Source of the DNA: Proteobacteria bacterium UBA6908 | Lineage (GTDB): Bacteria > Pseudomonadota > Gammaproteobacteria > Acidiferrobacterales > UBA6901 | Direction of reading: 5' to 3' | Assembly: GCA_002451085.1 (NCBI GenBank) | Contig: DKBE01000059.1 | Coordinates: 29,220 to 56,559 of the forward strand | DNA length: 27,340 bases | Shown: positions 1-6,646 of the stretch, one piece after another | Numbering within the stretch: position 1 is the stretch's first letter | How the letters are laid out: every line of letters starts with the position of its first letter | The notes under the pieces: model-generated | Databases searched by the model: none | What the model was told of the DNA's origin: nothing | The model's input: the letters and a program-made list of their open reading frames with translations, nothing else | Program-made: the position numbers and the translations under genes

Positions 1-90
1 GGCAAGATCGGTGACGGCAAGATCTTTGTTTACGATCTCGAACAGGTCTACCGCATCCGCACCGGCGAGTCCGGCAAAGACGCGCTTTAA
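1..90 (+). CDS. glnK: Nitrogen regulatory protein P-II, C-terminal end (partial)
   Basis: The window opens inside this gene; only the last 29 codons and the TAA stop are present. They read GKIGDGKIFVYDLEQVYRIR followed by TGESGKDAL. This is the conserved C-terminal segment of PII signal proteins, with the G-R/K-I-G-D-G-K-I-F-V strand and the I-R-T-G-E end motif. PII proteins are small trimers that sense 2-oxoglutarate and ATP/ADP and, in the GlnK branch, block the AmtB channel when ammonium is plentiful. The T-loop with its uridylylated tyrosine lies outside the window. The stop is only 13 bp before the amtB start, so the two genes are very probably one operon. That linkage is the reason for calling it GlnK rather than GlnB. 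Confidence 0.9.
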   Translation, partial: GKIGDGKIFVYDLEQVYRIRTGESGKDAL

Positions 91-103
91 TGAGGACCCT
101 GAA

Positions 104-1534
104 ATGAAATTGCCAAATGTTATGAGAAAATTGCCGGGTCTACTGCTCGGCGCTCTGCTGGCGGTCTCGGCCATGACTCTGGTCAGTGAACCGGTATTTG
201 CGGACGAGGCAGCTCCAGCCGCCACCGCCGCTGCTCCGGCCGCCGCCCCTGCGGCAGCACCGGCACCAGTGCCCAACAAGGGTGACACCACCTGGATGCT
301 GGTGTCGACCTTGCTTGTCATCTTGATGACGATTCCGGGACTGGCGCTGTTCTACGGCGGTCTGGTGCGCACCAAGAACATGCTGTCCATGCTGACCCAG
401 GTATTCGTGATCTTCTGTTTAATTGCGATTCTTTGGGTGGTGTACGGGTACAGTATGGCGTTTACGGAAGGCGGAAGCCTGAAGAGCTTTATCGGCGGAT
501 TCGACAAGCTCTTCCTGAAAGGTGTGACGCCGGAGGCTGTCGCCGAGACCTTTACCAAGGGCGTGTATATCCCGGAAATGGTCTTCATGGTGTTCCAGCT
601 GACCTTTGCGGCCATTACCACGGCACTGATAGTTGGCGGGTTTGCCGAGCGCATCAAGTTTTCGGCACTGCTCGTGTTTAGTGCGCTGTGGTTCACGCTC
701 TCATACCTGCCGATGGCTCACATGGTGTGGTACTGGGGTGGTCCGTCAGCGCCGGATGCACCGGCCGGCTTCCTGTTTGCCAAGGGCGCGCTCGACTTTG
801 CCGGTGGCACCGTCGTGCACATCAATGCCGGTATCGCCGCGCTCATGGGCGCGATTGTGATCGGCAAGCGCGTGGGCTATCCGAAGACGGCCATGCCTCC
901 GCACTCGCTGACCATGACCATGATCGGCGCTTCGCTGCTGTGGGTGGGCTGGTTTGGCTTTAATGCCGGCTCCAACCTCGAAGCCACTGGTATTGCGGTG
1001 CTGGCGATGGTCAACACCGTGGTGGCCACGGCCGCTGCCGCGTTGGCGTGGATGTTCGTGGAATGGATGGTCAAGGGCAAGCCGAGCCTGCTGGGTGCAA
1101 CCTCTGGCGCCGTCGCCGGCCTCGTGGCCGTGACCCCGGCCGCCGGTCTGTCCGGTCCGATGGGGGCGATCGTGCTTGGTGCGGTGGCGGGTGTCGGCTG
1201 CCTGTGGGGCGTCACCGGTCTCAAGAAGGCGTTCGGCTATGACGACTCGCTCGATGTGTTTGGCGTGCACGGCATCGGCGGCATCATCGGCGCCATCGGC
1301 ACTGGTATCGTTGTCTCACCGGCGCTGGGTGGAGTGGGTGTTCCCGACTATGTGATGGGCAAGCAGGTCATCAGCCAGCTGTGGGGTGTCGGCACCGTGG
1401 TCGTGTTGTCCGGTGTGGTTAGCTTCGTGCTCTTCAAGCTCATCGACATGGTTATGGGCCTGCGGGTACCGGAAGAAGCGGAACGCGAGGGTCTGGATAT
1501 CGCCGAGCACGGCGAGAAGGCCTACAACCTTTAA
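104..1534 (+). CDS. amtB: Ammonium transporter AmtB
   Basis: A 476-residue Amt/MEP/Rh family ammonium channel of the inner membrane. ATG at 104 is preferred because GAGG lies 8 nt upstream and the reading frame upstream of it overlaps glnK. The N-terminus is a cleavable signal peptide (hydrophobic core about residues 10-25, likely cut near VFA-DEA around residue 33). An alanine/proline-rich linker follows, and then about 11 hydrophobic segments. Family motifs include FYGGLVRTKN after the first helix, DFAGGTVVHINAG (first pore histidine), WFGFNAGS, and DVFGVHGIGGIIG (second pore histidine). The twin-His pair needed for conduction is therefore intact. Cotranscription with the PII gene upstream fits the usual GlnK-AmtB pairing, with expression expected under nitrogen limitation; I saw no promoter because the upstream region is outside the window. 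The Ala/Pro linker is longer than in the E. coli protein. Confidence 0.97.
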   Translation: MKLPNVMRKLPGLLLGALLAVSAMTLVSEPVFADEAAPAATAAAPAAAPAAAPAPVPNKGDTTWMLVSTLLVILMTIPGLALFYGGLVRTKNMLSMLTQVFVIFCLIAILWVVYGYSMAFTEGGSLKSFIGGFDKLFLKGVTPEAVAETFTKGVYIPEMVFMVFQLTFAAITTALIVGGFAERIKFSALLVFSALWFTLSYLPMAHMVWYWGGPSAPDAPAGFLFAKGALDFAGGTVVHINAGIAALMGAIVIGKRVGYPKTAMPPHSLTMTMIGASLLWVGWFGFNAGSNLEATGIAVLAMVNTVVATAAAALAWMFVEWMVKGKPSLLGATSGAVAGLVAVTPAAGLSGPMGAIVLGAVAGVGCLWGVTGLKKAFGYDDSLDVFGVHGIGGIIGAIGTGIVVSPALGGVGVPDYVMGKQVISQLWGVGTVVVLSGVVSFVLFKLIDMVMGLRVPEEAEREGLDIAEHGEKAYNL

Positions 1535-1560
1535 TTACGATTCCTCTCCTGCAAAAAATT

Positions 1561-1584
1561 CGGGCGCCGCAAGGCGCCCGTTTT
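1561..1584 (+). terminator. Rho-independent terminator after amtB, probably bidirectional
   Basis: A perfect 8-bp stem, CGGGCGCC (1561-1568) with GGCGCCCG (1573-1580), carries a GCAA tetraloop and is followed by TTTTC on the plus strand. An A6 run at 1553-1558 precedes it, giving the minus strand a U-rich tail too. It lies between the convergent amtB and DUF945 genes, so it can stop transcription from both sides. Confidence 0.9.
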
Positions 1585-1601
1585 CTTTATACGACTTCAG
1601 A

Positions 1602-2975
1602 TTAAGGCAGCTGGATCGGTTCGTTGTTGACCATGACCTGGCCGTTTTTCAAGACACCCACGATCTTGTAGTTGGGACCATCCGGAACCAGTTTAAGGCG
1701 AGTGATAACGCTGTCCCGGTATTGCGGCAGTTCCCGAAGTGCCTGCTGGGTGATCATTTCAATACGCTTCGGGCTTAGCTTGGCTATCTCATCCTTCTTG
1801 AGTTTGCCGCTGGCTTTCAGGGCCTCGATATCTCGTTTGACATCGGACGAGGCCAGCATCCGAACCAGCGAATCCGGCAGGCTCAGCTCGCCATCGCCAG
1901 ACAGGGCCCGCAGCATCAGCATCGGGTTGCCGCTGACATCCAGCTGGCTGCCATCGAGCACGAACTTGGCCTTGCCGCTGACTTCACCGTCGGCCGTTTT
2001 GAAGGTGAGCTTGGTTATTTCGAGTTCCGGCGATTTCTTGGCCAGTTGCCCGAGCAGCTCAAGGGTTTTCCCGAGCGTTGTCATATTCATTTGCTCGGCC
2101 GGGATTTTCTGCTTGCGAAGCTCGCGCAGTTCGTTGCGGAATTTCACCAGCGTCGCGACGTCAAGCTTGCGGATCTGGATATTGATTTGACCGGGGCCCT
2201 GGCGGGAATCCCCGGTACTGGCTTCACGGAATTGCAGCGTAAAGTCGCTGTTGAGGTTGCCACCGGTTTCCTGGGTCTTGCTGGTCAGGTTCAGTCCATC
2301 GATCGAATTTTTTCCTCCGACGCCATCCATGATCAATTTGTCGATGGCCAGGCTGACGGTTCCAGTGGCGAAACCGGAAGCACTCTTCTGCTGATCAAGG
2401 GAGATCTTGGCGCGGTTCAGCGCCACGCTGCCGCTGGTGCTGCCGAACTGCAGCAAGGGAGCCGTGATCTCGCCCTTGCTGGTTTTGAAGTCGGCGCTGG
2501 TTTCGAGGGTGCCGCTCAATCCTTTCCACTCGATAGTGCCTCCATCCGGGGTGGATTGTTTGGCCGGGGCCATGCTCAGCTTGGTCTGGCTGTTACCGGC
2601 CAGGTAGACATCGGTCTTGCCGGTGATCGGCGGCAGTTTTGTGAGGCCACCCGGCAGGCTGATCGACATGTCGCTCTTGATGCGGGCGAGAACCGGCTGT
2701 AACTGGAAATCGTCATCCACCGGTAGGGGGCCATGGCTGATGCGGTGCAGCACCGTAAGGGTGACGGGGGCGCCGGTGACCGTGAAGGTGGTATCGGCGG
2801 TCGACTCGAGCCAGCCACGCTGGAAATTGTTGCTGGTGACGGTGAGATCACCGTTTTCGGTCATTTCCTTGACCATGGCCTGATACGCTGACTCGGCCTG
2901 CATGCCGAACCAGTAGGGCAGTGCTGCCACGGCCGCCATCAGCACGACCACTACGATGATCAGGATCTTCTTCAC
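1602..2975 (-). CDS. DUF945 (YdgA-like) family protein
   Basis: A 457-residue protein of the DUF945/YdgA family, whose members are exported or inner-membrane-anchored proteins of poorly defined role. I place the start at a GTG (2973-2975) because GGGAGG sits a few bases upstream. Longer readings from TTG at 3011 would add 12 residues that do not look like a signal sequence. The protein begins with a short basic start and a hydrophobic anchor (about residues 3-22), then YWFGMQAESAYQAM, typical of the family. A long beta-rich region with many charged turns follows, for example NNFQRGWLESTADTTF near residue 50. The C-terminal half has the RIEMITQQALRELPQYRDSV segment and ends in NGQVMVNNEPIQLP. 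No catalytic motif is visible. It is a single-gene unit convergent with amtB. Family assignment is fairly secure; molecular function is unknown. Confidence 0.8.
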   Translation of the reverse strand: MKKILIIVVVVLMAAVAALPYWFGMQAESAYQAMVKEMTENGDLTVTSNNFQRGWLESTADTTFTVTGAPVTLTVLHRISHGPLPVDDDFQLQPVLARIKSDMSISLPGGLTKLPPITGKTDVYLAGNSQTKLSMAPAKQSTPDGGTIEWKGLSGTLETSADFKTSKGEITAPLLQFGSTSGSVALNRAKISLDQQKSASGFATGTVSLAIDKLIMDGVGGKNSIDGLNLTSKTQETGGNLNSDFTLQFREASTGDSRQGPGQINIQIRKLDVATLVKFRNELRELRKQKIPAEQMNMTTLGKTLELLGQLAKKSPELEITKLTFKTADGEVSGKAKFVLDGSQLDVSGNPMLMLRALSGDGELSLPDSLVRMLASSDVKRDIEALKASGKLKKDEIAKLSPKRIEMITQQALRELPQYRDSVITRLKLVPDGPNYKIVGVLKNGQVMVNNEPIQLP

Positions 2976-3080
2976 TCCAGCCTCCCTCGGTACGATATGT
3001 CCAGAGTGCAAGGATATATCCTGTACGGCCAGTGTGCCATGCCCGTTTGGCGGGCACCGCCGGCCGGGTCGGGGGCCAAT

Positions 3081-3319
3081 TCAGAGTTGCCGGTCGGTGC
3101 CGTTACAGAATAGAAGGGTCGTTGTGCGCTTGCAGCCAGACAATGCCACTGTTTGTGGGTGGCTGATCTCGAATTTCACCGGGGAGAAGCAGGTGGTTTT
3201 GCGCGCGCCGTGGCAGAACGGCTGGTTCTTAAAGGCTGGCCGCAGGGGCACAACGAGTAGGTGTCGAGTGCGAGCTCGAGGACATAGGGTGACTTCTGGG
3301 CAATGTCAGGTGAGTCCAT
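3081..3319 (-). pseudogene. CDGSH iron-sulfur domain protein, frameshifted and missing ligands
   Basis: An ATG at 3317-3319 opens MDSPDIAQKSPYVLELALDT, followed by YSLCPCGQ. After CGQ the frame breaks at about 3231-3235. Reading on in the shifted frame gives FKNQPFCHGARKTTCFSPVK, then FEISHPQTVALSGCKRTTTL, LFCNGTDRQL and TGA at 3081. Together these follow the two-motif plan of bacterial CDGSH (mitoNEET-type) proteins, CxCGxSxxxPFCDGSHK and CxCKxTxxxPFCDGTH. The 239-nt span equals 80 codons minus one base. Three cluster ligands also look changed: H to R in CHGAR, C to S in SGC, and H to D in NGTD. The frameshift plus ligand loss indicates a dead gene rather than one sequencing slip. It lies downstream of speE on the same strand, and AAGG stands about 9 nt before the ATG. 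Confidence 0.8.
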
Positions 3320-3338
3320 GACATGGACCTTGATGATA

Positions 3339-3378
3339 TGTGGATGGGCAAGGCACGCAGTGATACTGCCCATCCGCA
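3339..3378. repeat. 12-bp inverted repeat downstream of speE
   Basis: TGTGGATGGGCA (3339-3350) pairs with TGCCCATCCGCA (3367-3378) with a single T-G wobble and a 16-nt loop. It lies 38 bp beyond the speE stop and just upstream of the dead CDGSH gene. There is no T-run on either strand, so a simple intrinsic terminator is unlikely. It could be an RNA 3' end stabiliser or an old operator of the CDGSH gene. Confidence 0.5.
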
Positions 3379-3415
3379 CGTTCTAACGCCATAAGCTGTG
3401 CGGACAAAGGCTGGA

Positions 3416-4267
3416 TCAGCGCAACGCCTGCACCAGAAACTCCGGCAGCGCCCGGGCTGCCGTGTGGAGAGCAGCATTGTAGTAACGTGTCGGAAAATCC
3501 TTGCCGGTAGCCGCGTCCTCGCGGATGGTTGCGAGAGACCCCGCCTTGCAGGCCATGGTGCAGCTCCACCAGCCGGACGGATAGGTAACCTGGTGAAACT
3601 GGAGAGTGGCGGTATCGGCGAAGCCGGCGGCACGCATGGCCCGGTGCATGGATACGATCAGGTCGGGATGAAACAGCGGTGATTCCGACTGGCCGACGAC
3701 GATGCCACGCGGACGCAGGGCCCGAAAACAGTTCATGTAGAAGGTTTCGGAAAACAGCCCGGCGGCCGGGCCGACCGGATCGGTCGAGTCAACGATGATC
3801 ACGTCATAGGAGTCAGGTTTGGCATCCGCCACCCATTGAATGCCATCGGTGAAGTGCAAGCGGGCGCGCGGGTCGGCATTTTTCTCGCACAACTCCGGGA
3901 AGAATTGCTCCGCCACGCGCGTGACGCGCTCGTCCAACTCCACCTGGTCGGCCTGTTCCACGGTTGAATGTTTCAGCACTTCGCGAAGGGTTCCGCAGTC
4001 GCCACCGCCAATGATTAGCACCCGTTTGGGAGCGGGGTGGGTGAATAGCGCCGGGTGGGACATCATCTCGTGGTACACGAAATTATCGCGGTCGGTGACC
4101 ATCACCAGTCCGTCGAGCGTCATCAGGGTACCGAAGGTCTCGGTCTCGTAGATCTCGATGCGTTGGTACTGGCTCTGCTCGTCGTGGACCTTCTTGGCAA
4201 TCTTGAGAGAGATGGCCGAGCCCTGTCCGGCCCATTGTTCGGTGTACCAGGTTTGATCGAGCGCCAT
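3416..4267 (-). CDS. speE: Spermidine synthase
   Basis: A 283-residue cytoplasmic aminopropyltransferase that moves the aminopropyl group of decarboxylated S-adenosylmethionine to putrescine, giving spermidine. The length matches bacterial SpeE. Visible features include the N-terminal beta domain beginning WYTEQWAGQGSAISLKI and the substrate loop LMTLDGLVMVTDRDNFVYHE (about residues 48-67). The nucleotide-binding glycine loop is GGGDCG at 87-92. VDSTDPVGPA at 159-168 carries the catalytic aspartates (D160, D163), and QSESPLFH lies near residue 213. Cys in the glycine loop, where E. coli has Gly, is found in other proteobacterial SpeEs and is not a defect. The ATG at 4265-4267 has no obvious Shine-Dalgarno. 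The gene is divergent from speA across a 52-bp gap holding a palindrome, which suggests shared control of polyamine synthesis. Confidence 0.96.
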   Translation of the reverse strand: MALDQTWYTEQWAGQGSAISLKIAKKVHDEQSQYQRIEIYETETFGTLMTLDGLVMVTDRDNFVYHEMMSHPALFTHPAPKRVLIIGGGDCGTLREVLKHSTVEQADQVELDERVTRVAEQFFPELCEKNADPRARLHFTDGIQWVADAKPDSYDVIIVDSTDPVGPAAGLFSETFYMNCFRALRPRGIVVGQSESPLFHPDLIVSMHRAMRAAGFADTATLQFHQVTYPSGWWSCTMACKAGSLATIREDAATGKDFPTRYYNAALHTAARALPEFLVQALR

Positions 4268-4297
4268 AGGAATAAGAGTGCTTTCGGGGGGTGAGGA

Positions 4298-4317
4298 GCG
4301 GCTAGTATACTAGCCGC
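4298..4317. promoter_or_regulatory. 20-bp perfect palindrome between speE and speA (promoter/operator)
   Basis: GCGGCTAGTATACTAGCCGC is a perfect 20-bp palindrome filling much of the speE-speA gap and ending 2 bp before the speA ATG. Its centre contains TATACT on both strands, a good sigma-70 -10 match, so it may serve transcription in both directions; no strong -35 is visible. On the speA side, a start about 7 nt beyond the -10 box would fall at or next to the ATG, implying a leaderless message. The two CTAG half sites are 4 bp apart, the same spacing as in the known trp operator, but TrpR control here is only a possibility. Confidence 0.6.
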
Positions 4318-4319
4318 CC

Positions 4320-6233
4320 ATGACCGCCGACCAGCCAACCCCCCCGACCGCCTGGAGCCTCCAGAAGGCGCGCGACACCTACAACATTGCGCACTGGAGC
4401 AACGGCTACTTCGACATCAATCCGCAGGGAGAGCTGGTCTGCCGACCCGACCCGCGCGCCCAGCACCCGGGCATCAATCTGGCAGAATTGGTGCGCGAGC
4501 TGCCCCGGCACGAACTGACCCTGCCGGTACTGGTGCGCTTCTCCGGCATCCTCGCGCACCGCGTGCAGGAATTGTGCGCGGCATTCGACAGCGCCATGCA
4601 GGCTGATAGTTACCGCGGCAAGTACAACGCGGTCTATCCCATCAAGGTCAACCAGCAAAAAAGTGTCGTGGATGCGCTGCTCGCACACGGAGGCGACCGG
4701 CTGGGCCTGGAGGCCGGGTCCAAGCCGGAATTGCTGGCGGTGCTGGCACGGTCGCGTCCCGACGGCGTCGTCGTCTGCAATGGCTACAAGGATCGTGAGT
4801 TCATTCGCTTGGCACTGATCGGCAAGCAGCTCGGCATCCGCGTACACATCGTGGTCGAGAAACTTTCCGAGCTGGAGCTCGTAATCCAGGAAGCGCGCGC
4901 ACTGAAGATGGCGCCATTGCTCGGTGTGCGTGTCCGTCTCAGTTCGCTTGGTGCCGGCAAGTGGCAAAACACTGGCGGCGAGAAATCCAAGTTCGGGCTA
5001 TCGGCGGCCGAGGTGCTGAAGGTGATCGAGCGGTTACGCGCCGAGAACCTGCTCGACAGCCTGCAGATGATGCATTTCCACATGGGTTCGCAGATCGCCA
5101 ACATCCAGCATGTGCAATCCGGCACGCGGGAAGCGGCCCGCTACTACGCCGAACTGCGCAAGCTCGGCGCTCCGGTGCGGGTGGTGAACGTCGGCGGCGG
5201 CCTCGGGGTCGACTACGAGGGCACCCGTTCGCGCAGCTTCTGCTCGATGAATTATTCGGTGCAGGAATATGCCAATAATATCGTGCATGCGTTGTGGGAA
5301 ATCTGTGCCCAGCAGCAGTTGCCGCATCCAGACATCGTTAGTGAGTCCGGGCGTGCGCTCACTGCGCACCACGCGGTACTGATCACCAACGTGCTCGACG
5401 TCGAGCGTGCCCCGTCACTGGAAATGCCGCCGGCACCGGAGGCCTCCGAACCGCAGATCATCCAGGACCTGTGGAAGGGCCTGCAGGCTGTGGCCACGCT
5501 GCCGGCCCTGGAGGTCTACCACGATGCCGTGCACTGGCTGAATGAGGCCCAGACCATGTTTCACCACGGCGTGCTCTCATTAAGGGAGCGGGCACGCGCC
5601 GAGAATATCTATTTCGCCACCTGCCGTGCGGTGCGCGAGAAACTCCAGCCGGGAACCCGTGCGCACCGTGAGGCGCTCGACGAACTGAATGAAAAACTGG
5701 CTGACAAGTTTTTCTGCAATTTCTCCCTATTCCAGTCAATGCCCGACCACTGGGCCATCGACCAGATCTTCCCGGTGCTACCGCTCGATCGTCTCAACGA
5801 GGTACCCACCCGGCGTGCGGTCCTGCAGGACATCACCTGCGATTCCGATGGGCGCGTGGACCTGTATGTCGACGGCGAGGGCGTCGAGACCAGTTTGCCG
5901 CTGCACGCGCCGAAAGCCGGCGAGCCCTACCATCTTGCCATCTTCATGGTCGGCGCCTACCAGGAAATCCTCGGCGACATGCACAACCTGTTCGGCGATA
6001 CTGATTCAGTGCATGTCGAGGCCACCCCCGATGGTAGATTCCGCCTCTCGCAACCGTTGCGCGGTGACACTGTCGATACGGTGCTGCGGTTCGTGCATTT
6101 CAAGGCAGAAGATCTGCTCGCCGCCTATCGTGACAAGGTGGAGGCCGCCAGCTGGCTCCAGCCGGTGGAGCGTGAGCTGTACCTGAAGGAGCTGTCCGGC
6201 GGGCTCGAAGGCTACACCTACCTGGAAGACTGA
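4320..6233 (+). CDS. speA: Biosynthetic arginine decarboxylase
   Basis: A 637-residue PLP enzyme of the alanine-racemase-fold (fold III) decarboxylases. It converts arginine to agmatine, the first step of the agmatine route to putrescine; length matches SpeA. The PLP lysine is K109 in NAVYPIKVNQQKSVVDALL. Further motifs are GLEAGSKPELLAVLA, HFHMGSQIANIQHVQSG, the phosphate-binding VVNVGGGLGVDYEGT, and SESGRALTAHHAV. The C-terminal DITCDSDGRVDLYVDG and MVGAYQEILGDMHNLFGDTD segments are typical of SpeA. The N-terminus (AWSLQKARDTYNIAHWSNGY) aligns with the usual family start, so ATG at 4320 is credible although no Shine-Dalgarno exists and the upstream palindrome ends 2 bp before it. It is divergent from speE, placing two polyamine enzymes on one control region. 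The agmatine-to-putrescine enzymes are not in this window. Confidence 0.97.
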   Translation: MTADQPTPPTAWSLQKARDTYNIAHWSNGYFDINPQGELVCRPDPRAQHPGINLAELVRELPRHELTLPVLVRFSGILAHRVQELCAAFDSAMQADSYRGKYNAVYPIKVNQQKSVVDALLAHGGDRLGLEAGSKPELLAVLARSRPDGVVVCNGYKDREFIRLALIGKQLGIRVHIVVEKLSELELVIQEARALKMAPLLGVRVRLSSLGAGKWQNTGGEKSKFGLSAAEVLKVIERLRAENLLDSLQMMHFHMGSQIANIQHVQSGTREAARYYAELRKLGAPVRVVNVGGGLGVDYEGTRSRSFCSMNYSVQEYANNIVHALWEICAQQQLPHPDIVSESGRALTAHHAVLITNVLDVERAPSLEMPPAPEASEPQIIQDLWKGLQAVATLPALEVYHDAVHWLNEAQTMFHHGVLSLRERARAENIYFATCRAVREKLQPGTRAHREALDELNEKLADKFFCNFSLFQSMPDHWAIDQIFPVLPLDRLNEVPTRRAVLQDITCDSDGRVDLYVDGEGVETSLPLHAPKAGEPYHLAIFMVGAYQEILGDMHNLFGDTDSVHVEATPDGRFRLSQPLRGDTVDTVLRFVHFKAEDLLAAYRDKVEAASWLQPVERELYLKELSGGLEGYTYLED

Positions 6234-6258
6234 GCTCACGACGACGAGCGGGGTCCGT

Positions 6259-6512
6259 GTGGAGCACCATCCAGACAACGCCCGCCTGCAGTTGCTGGGT
6301 GTTCCGTCATGGGATATCTGGACAAAAGAAATCTCGAACTTTCCCTGATCCTACGCCGAGCAGGAAATGTGCTACCTCCTTGAAGGGGAAGTGATCGTCA
6401 CGCCTGATGGCGGCACGCCGGTGCAGATGGCAAGGGCGACTTGGTAACCTTCCTGGCAGGCCTGTCATGCACCTTGGAAGCCCTTATCCCCGTGCGCAAG
6501 CATTACCGGTTT
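6259..6512 (+). pseudogene. Small cupin-domain protein (Cupin_3 type), nonsense and frameshift
   Basis: From GTG at 6259 the reading is VEHHPDNARLQLLGVPSWDI, then WTKEISNFP. A TGA at 6346-6348 stands where homologues usually have tryptophan. It resumes in the same frame as SYAEQEMCYLLEGEVIVTPD, GGTPVQM, then needs a one-base shift near 6430 to continue as KGDLVTFLAGLSCTLEALIP and VRKHYRF. The overall string, with WTKEVS, EQExCYLLEGEVxVTPDGG, GDLVTFxAGLSC and VRKHYRF, is the pattern of the short single-cupin proteins related to Cupin_3/DUF861. With one stop and one apparent deletion it should not yield a full protein. It lies 25 bp downstream of speA on the same strand. After 6512 the shifted frame runs on without cupin resemblance. 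The substrate of such cupins is unknown. Confidence 0.78.
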
Positions 6513-6590
6513 GTTAACTGGCTTTTCGGCATCTTTCGTAAACGGGAATCTTGTCATCTCAATGAGTTAACGCTGGCCCGACCTGGGGGC

Positions 6591-6618
6591 TTGTCACTGG
6601 TAATGGCACGGGCATACT
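6591..6618 (+). promoter_or_regulatory. Possible sigma-70 promoter for the M48-lipoprotein pair
   Basis: TTGTCA (6591-6596) is followed, after 16 bp, by CATACT (6613-6618). Transcription would start near 6625, which leaves the GGGGAGG ribosome site (6631-6637) and ATG at 6647 on the message. The assignment rests on motif match only; a second TTGTCA at 6551 has no partner -10. Confidence 0.35.
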
Positions 6619-6646
6619 GATGTCGCTGTCGGGGAGGACGGCCAGC

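Larger units (their letters stand above)
2976..3415. other. Stretch between DUF945 and speE genes
   Basis: No intact gene is visible here. It contains the upstream region of the DUF945 gene (2976-3080), the broken CDGSH gene (3081-3319) and an inverted repeat (3339-3378). I saw no convincing promoter for the DUF945 gene. Confidence 0.6.
6234..6646. other. Stretch between speA and the M48 protease gene
   Basis: No intact gene. It holds the broken cupin gene (6259-6512) and then about 130 bp of apparent promoter region for the following gene. No terminator-like hairpin with a T-run was seen after speA. Confidence 0.6.

Noticed and set aside
11..103. Extension of amtB upstream to an ATG at position 11
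   Set aside because: This part lies inside glnK in another frame, has no ribosome site, and would place 31 unrelated residues before a normal signal peptide.
746..1270. Long open frame antisense to amtB (174 codons)
   Set aside because: Shadow of the GC-rich amtB coding sequence; its translation is low-complexity His/Arg/Gly-rich with no ribosome site.
3231..3235. Programmed frameshift in the CDGSH gene
   Set aside because: No classic slippery heptamer with a downstream stimulator is evident, and cluster ligands are lost on both sides of the break, which fits decay better.
4001..4012. GGGDCG instead of GGGDGG in the SpeE glycine loop as a possible defect
   Set aside because: Cys at this place is seen in other proteobacterial spermidine synthases and the catalytic aspartates are intact.
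6346..6348. In-frame TGA in the cupin remnant as a selenocysteine codon
   Set aside because: The position is normally Trp, no SECIS-like hairpin is evident just downstream, and a separate frameshift follows.
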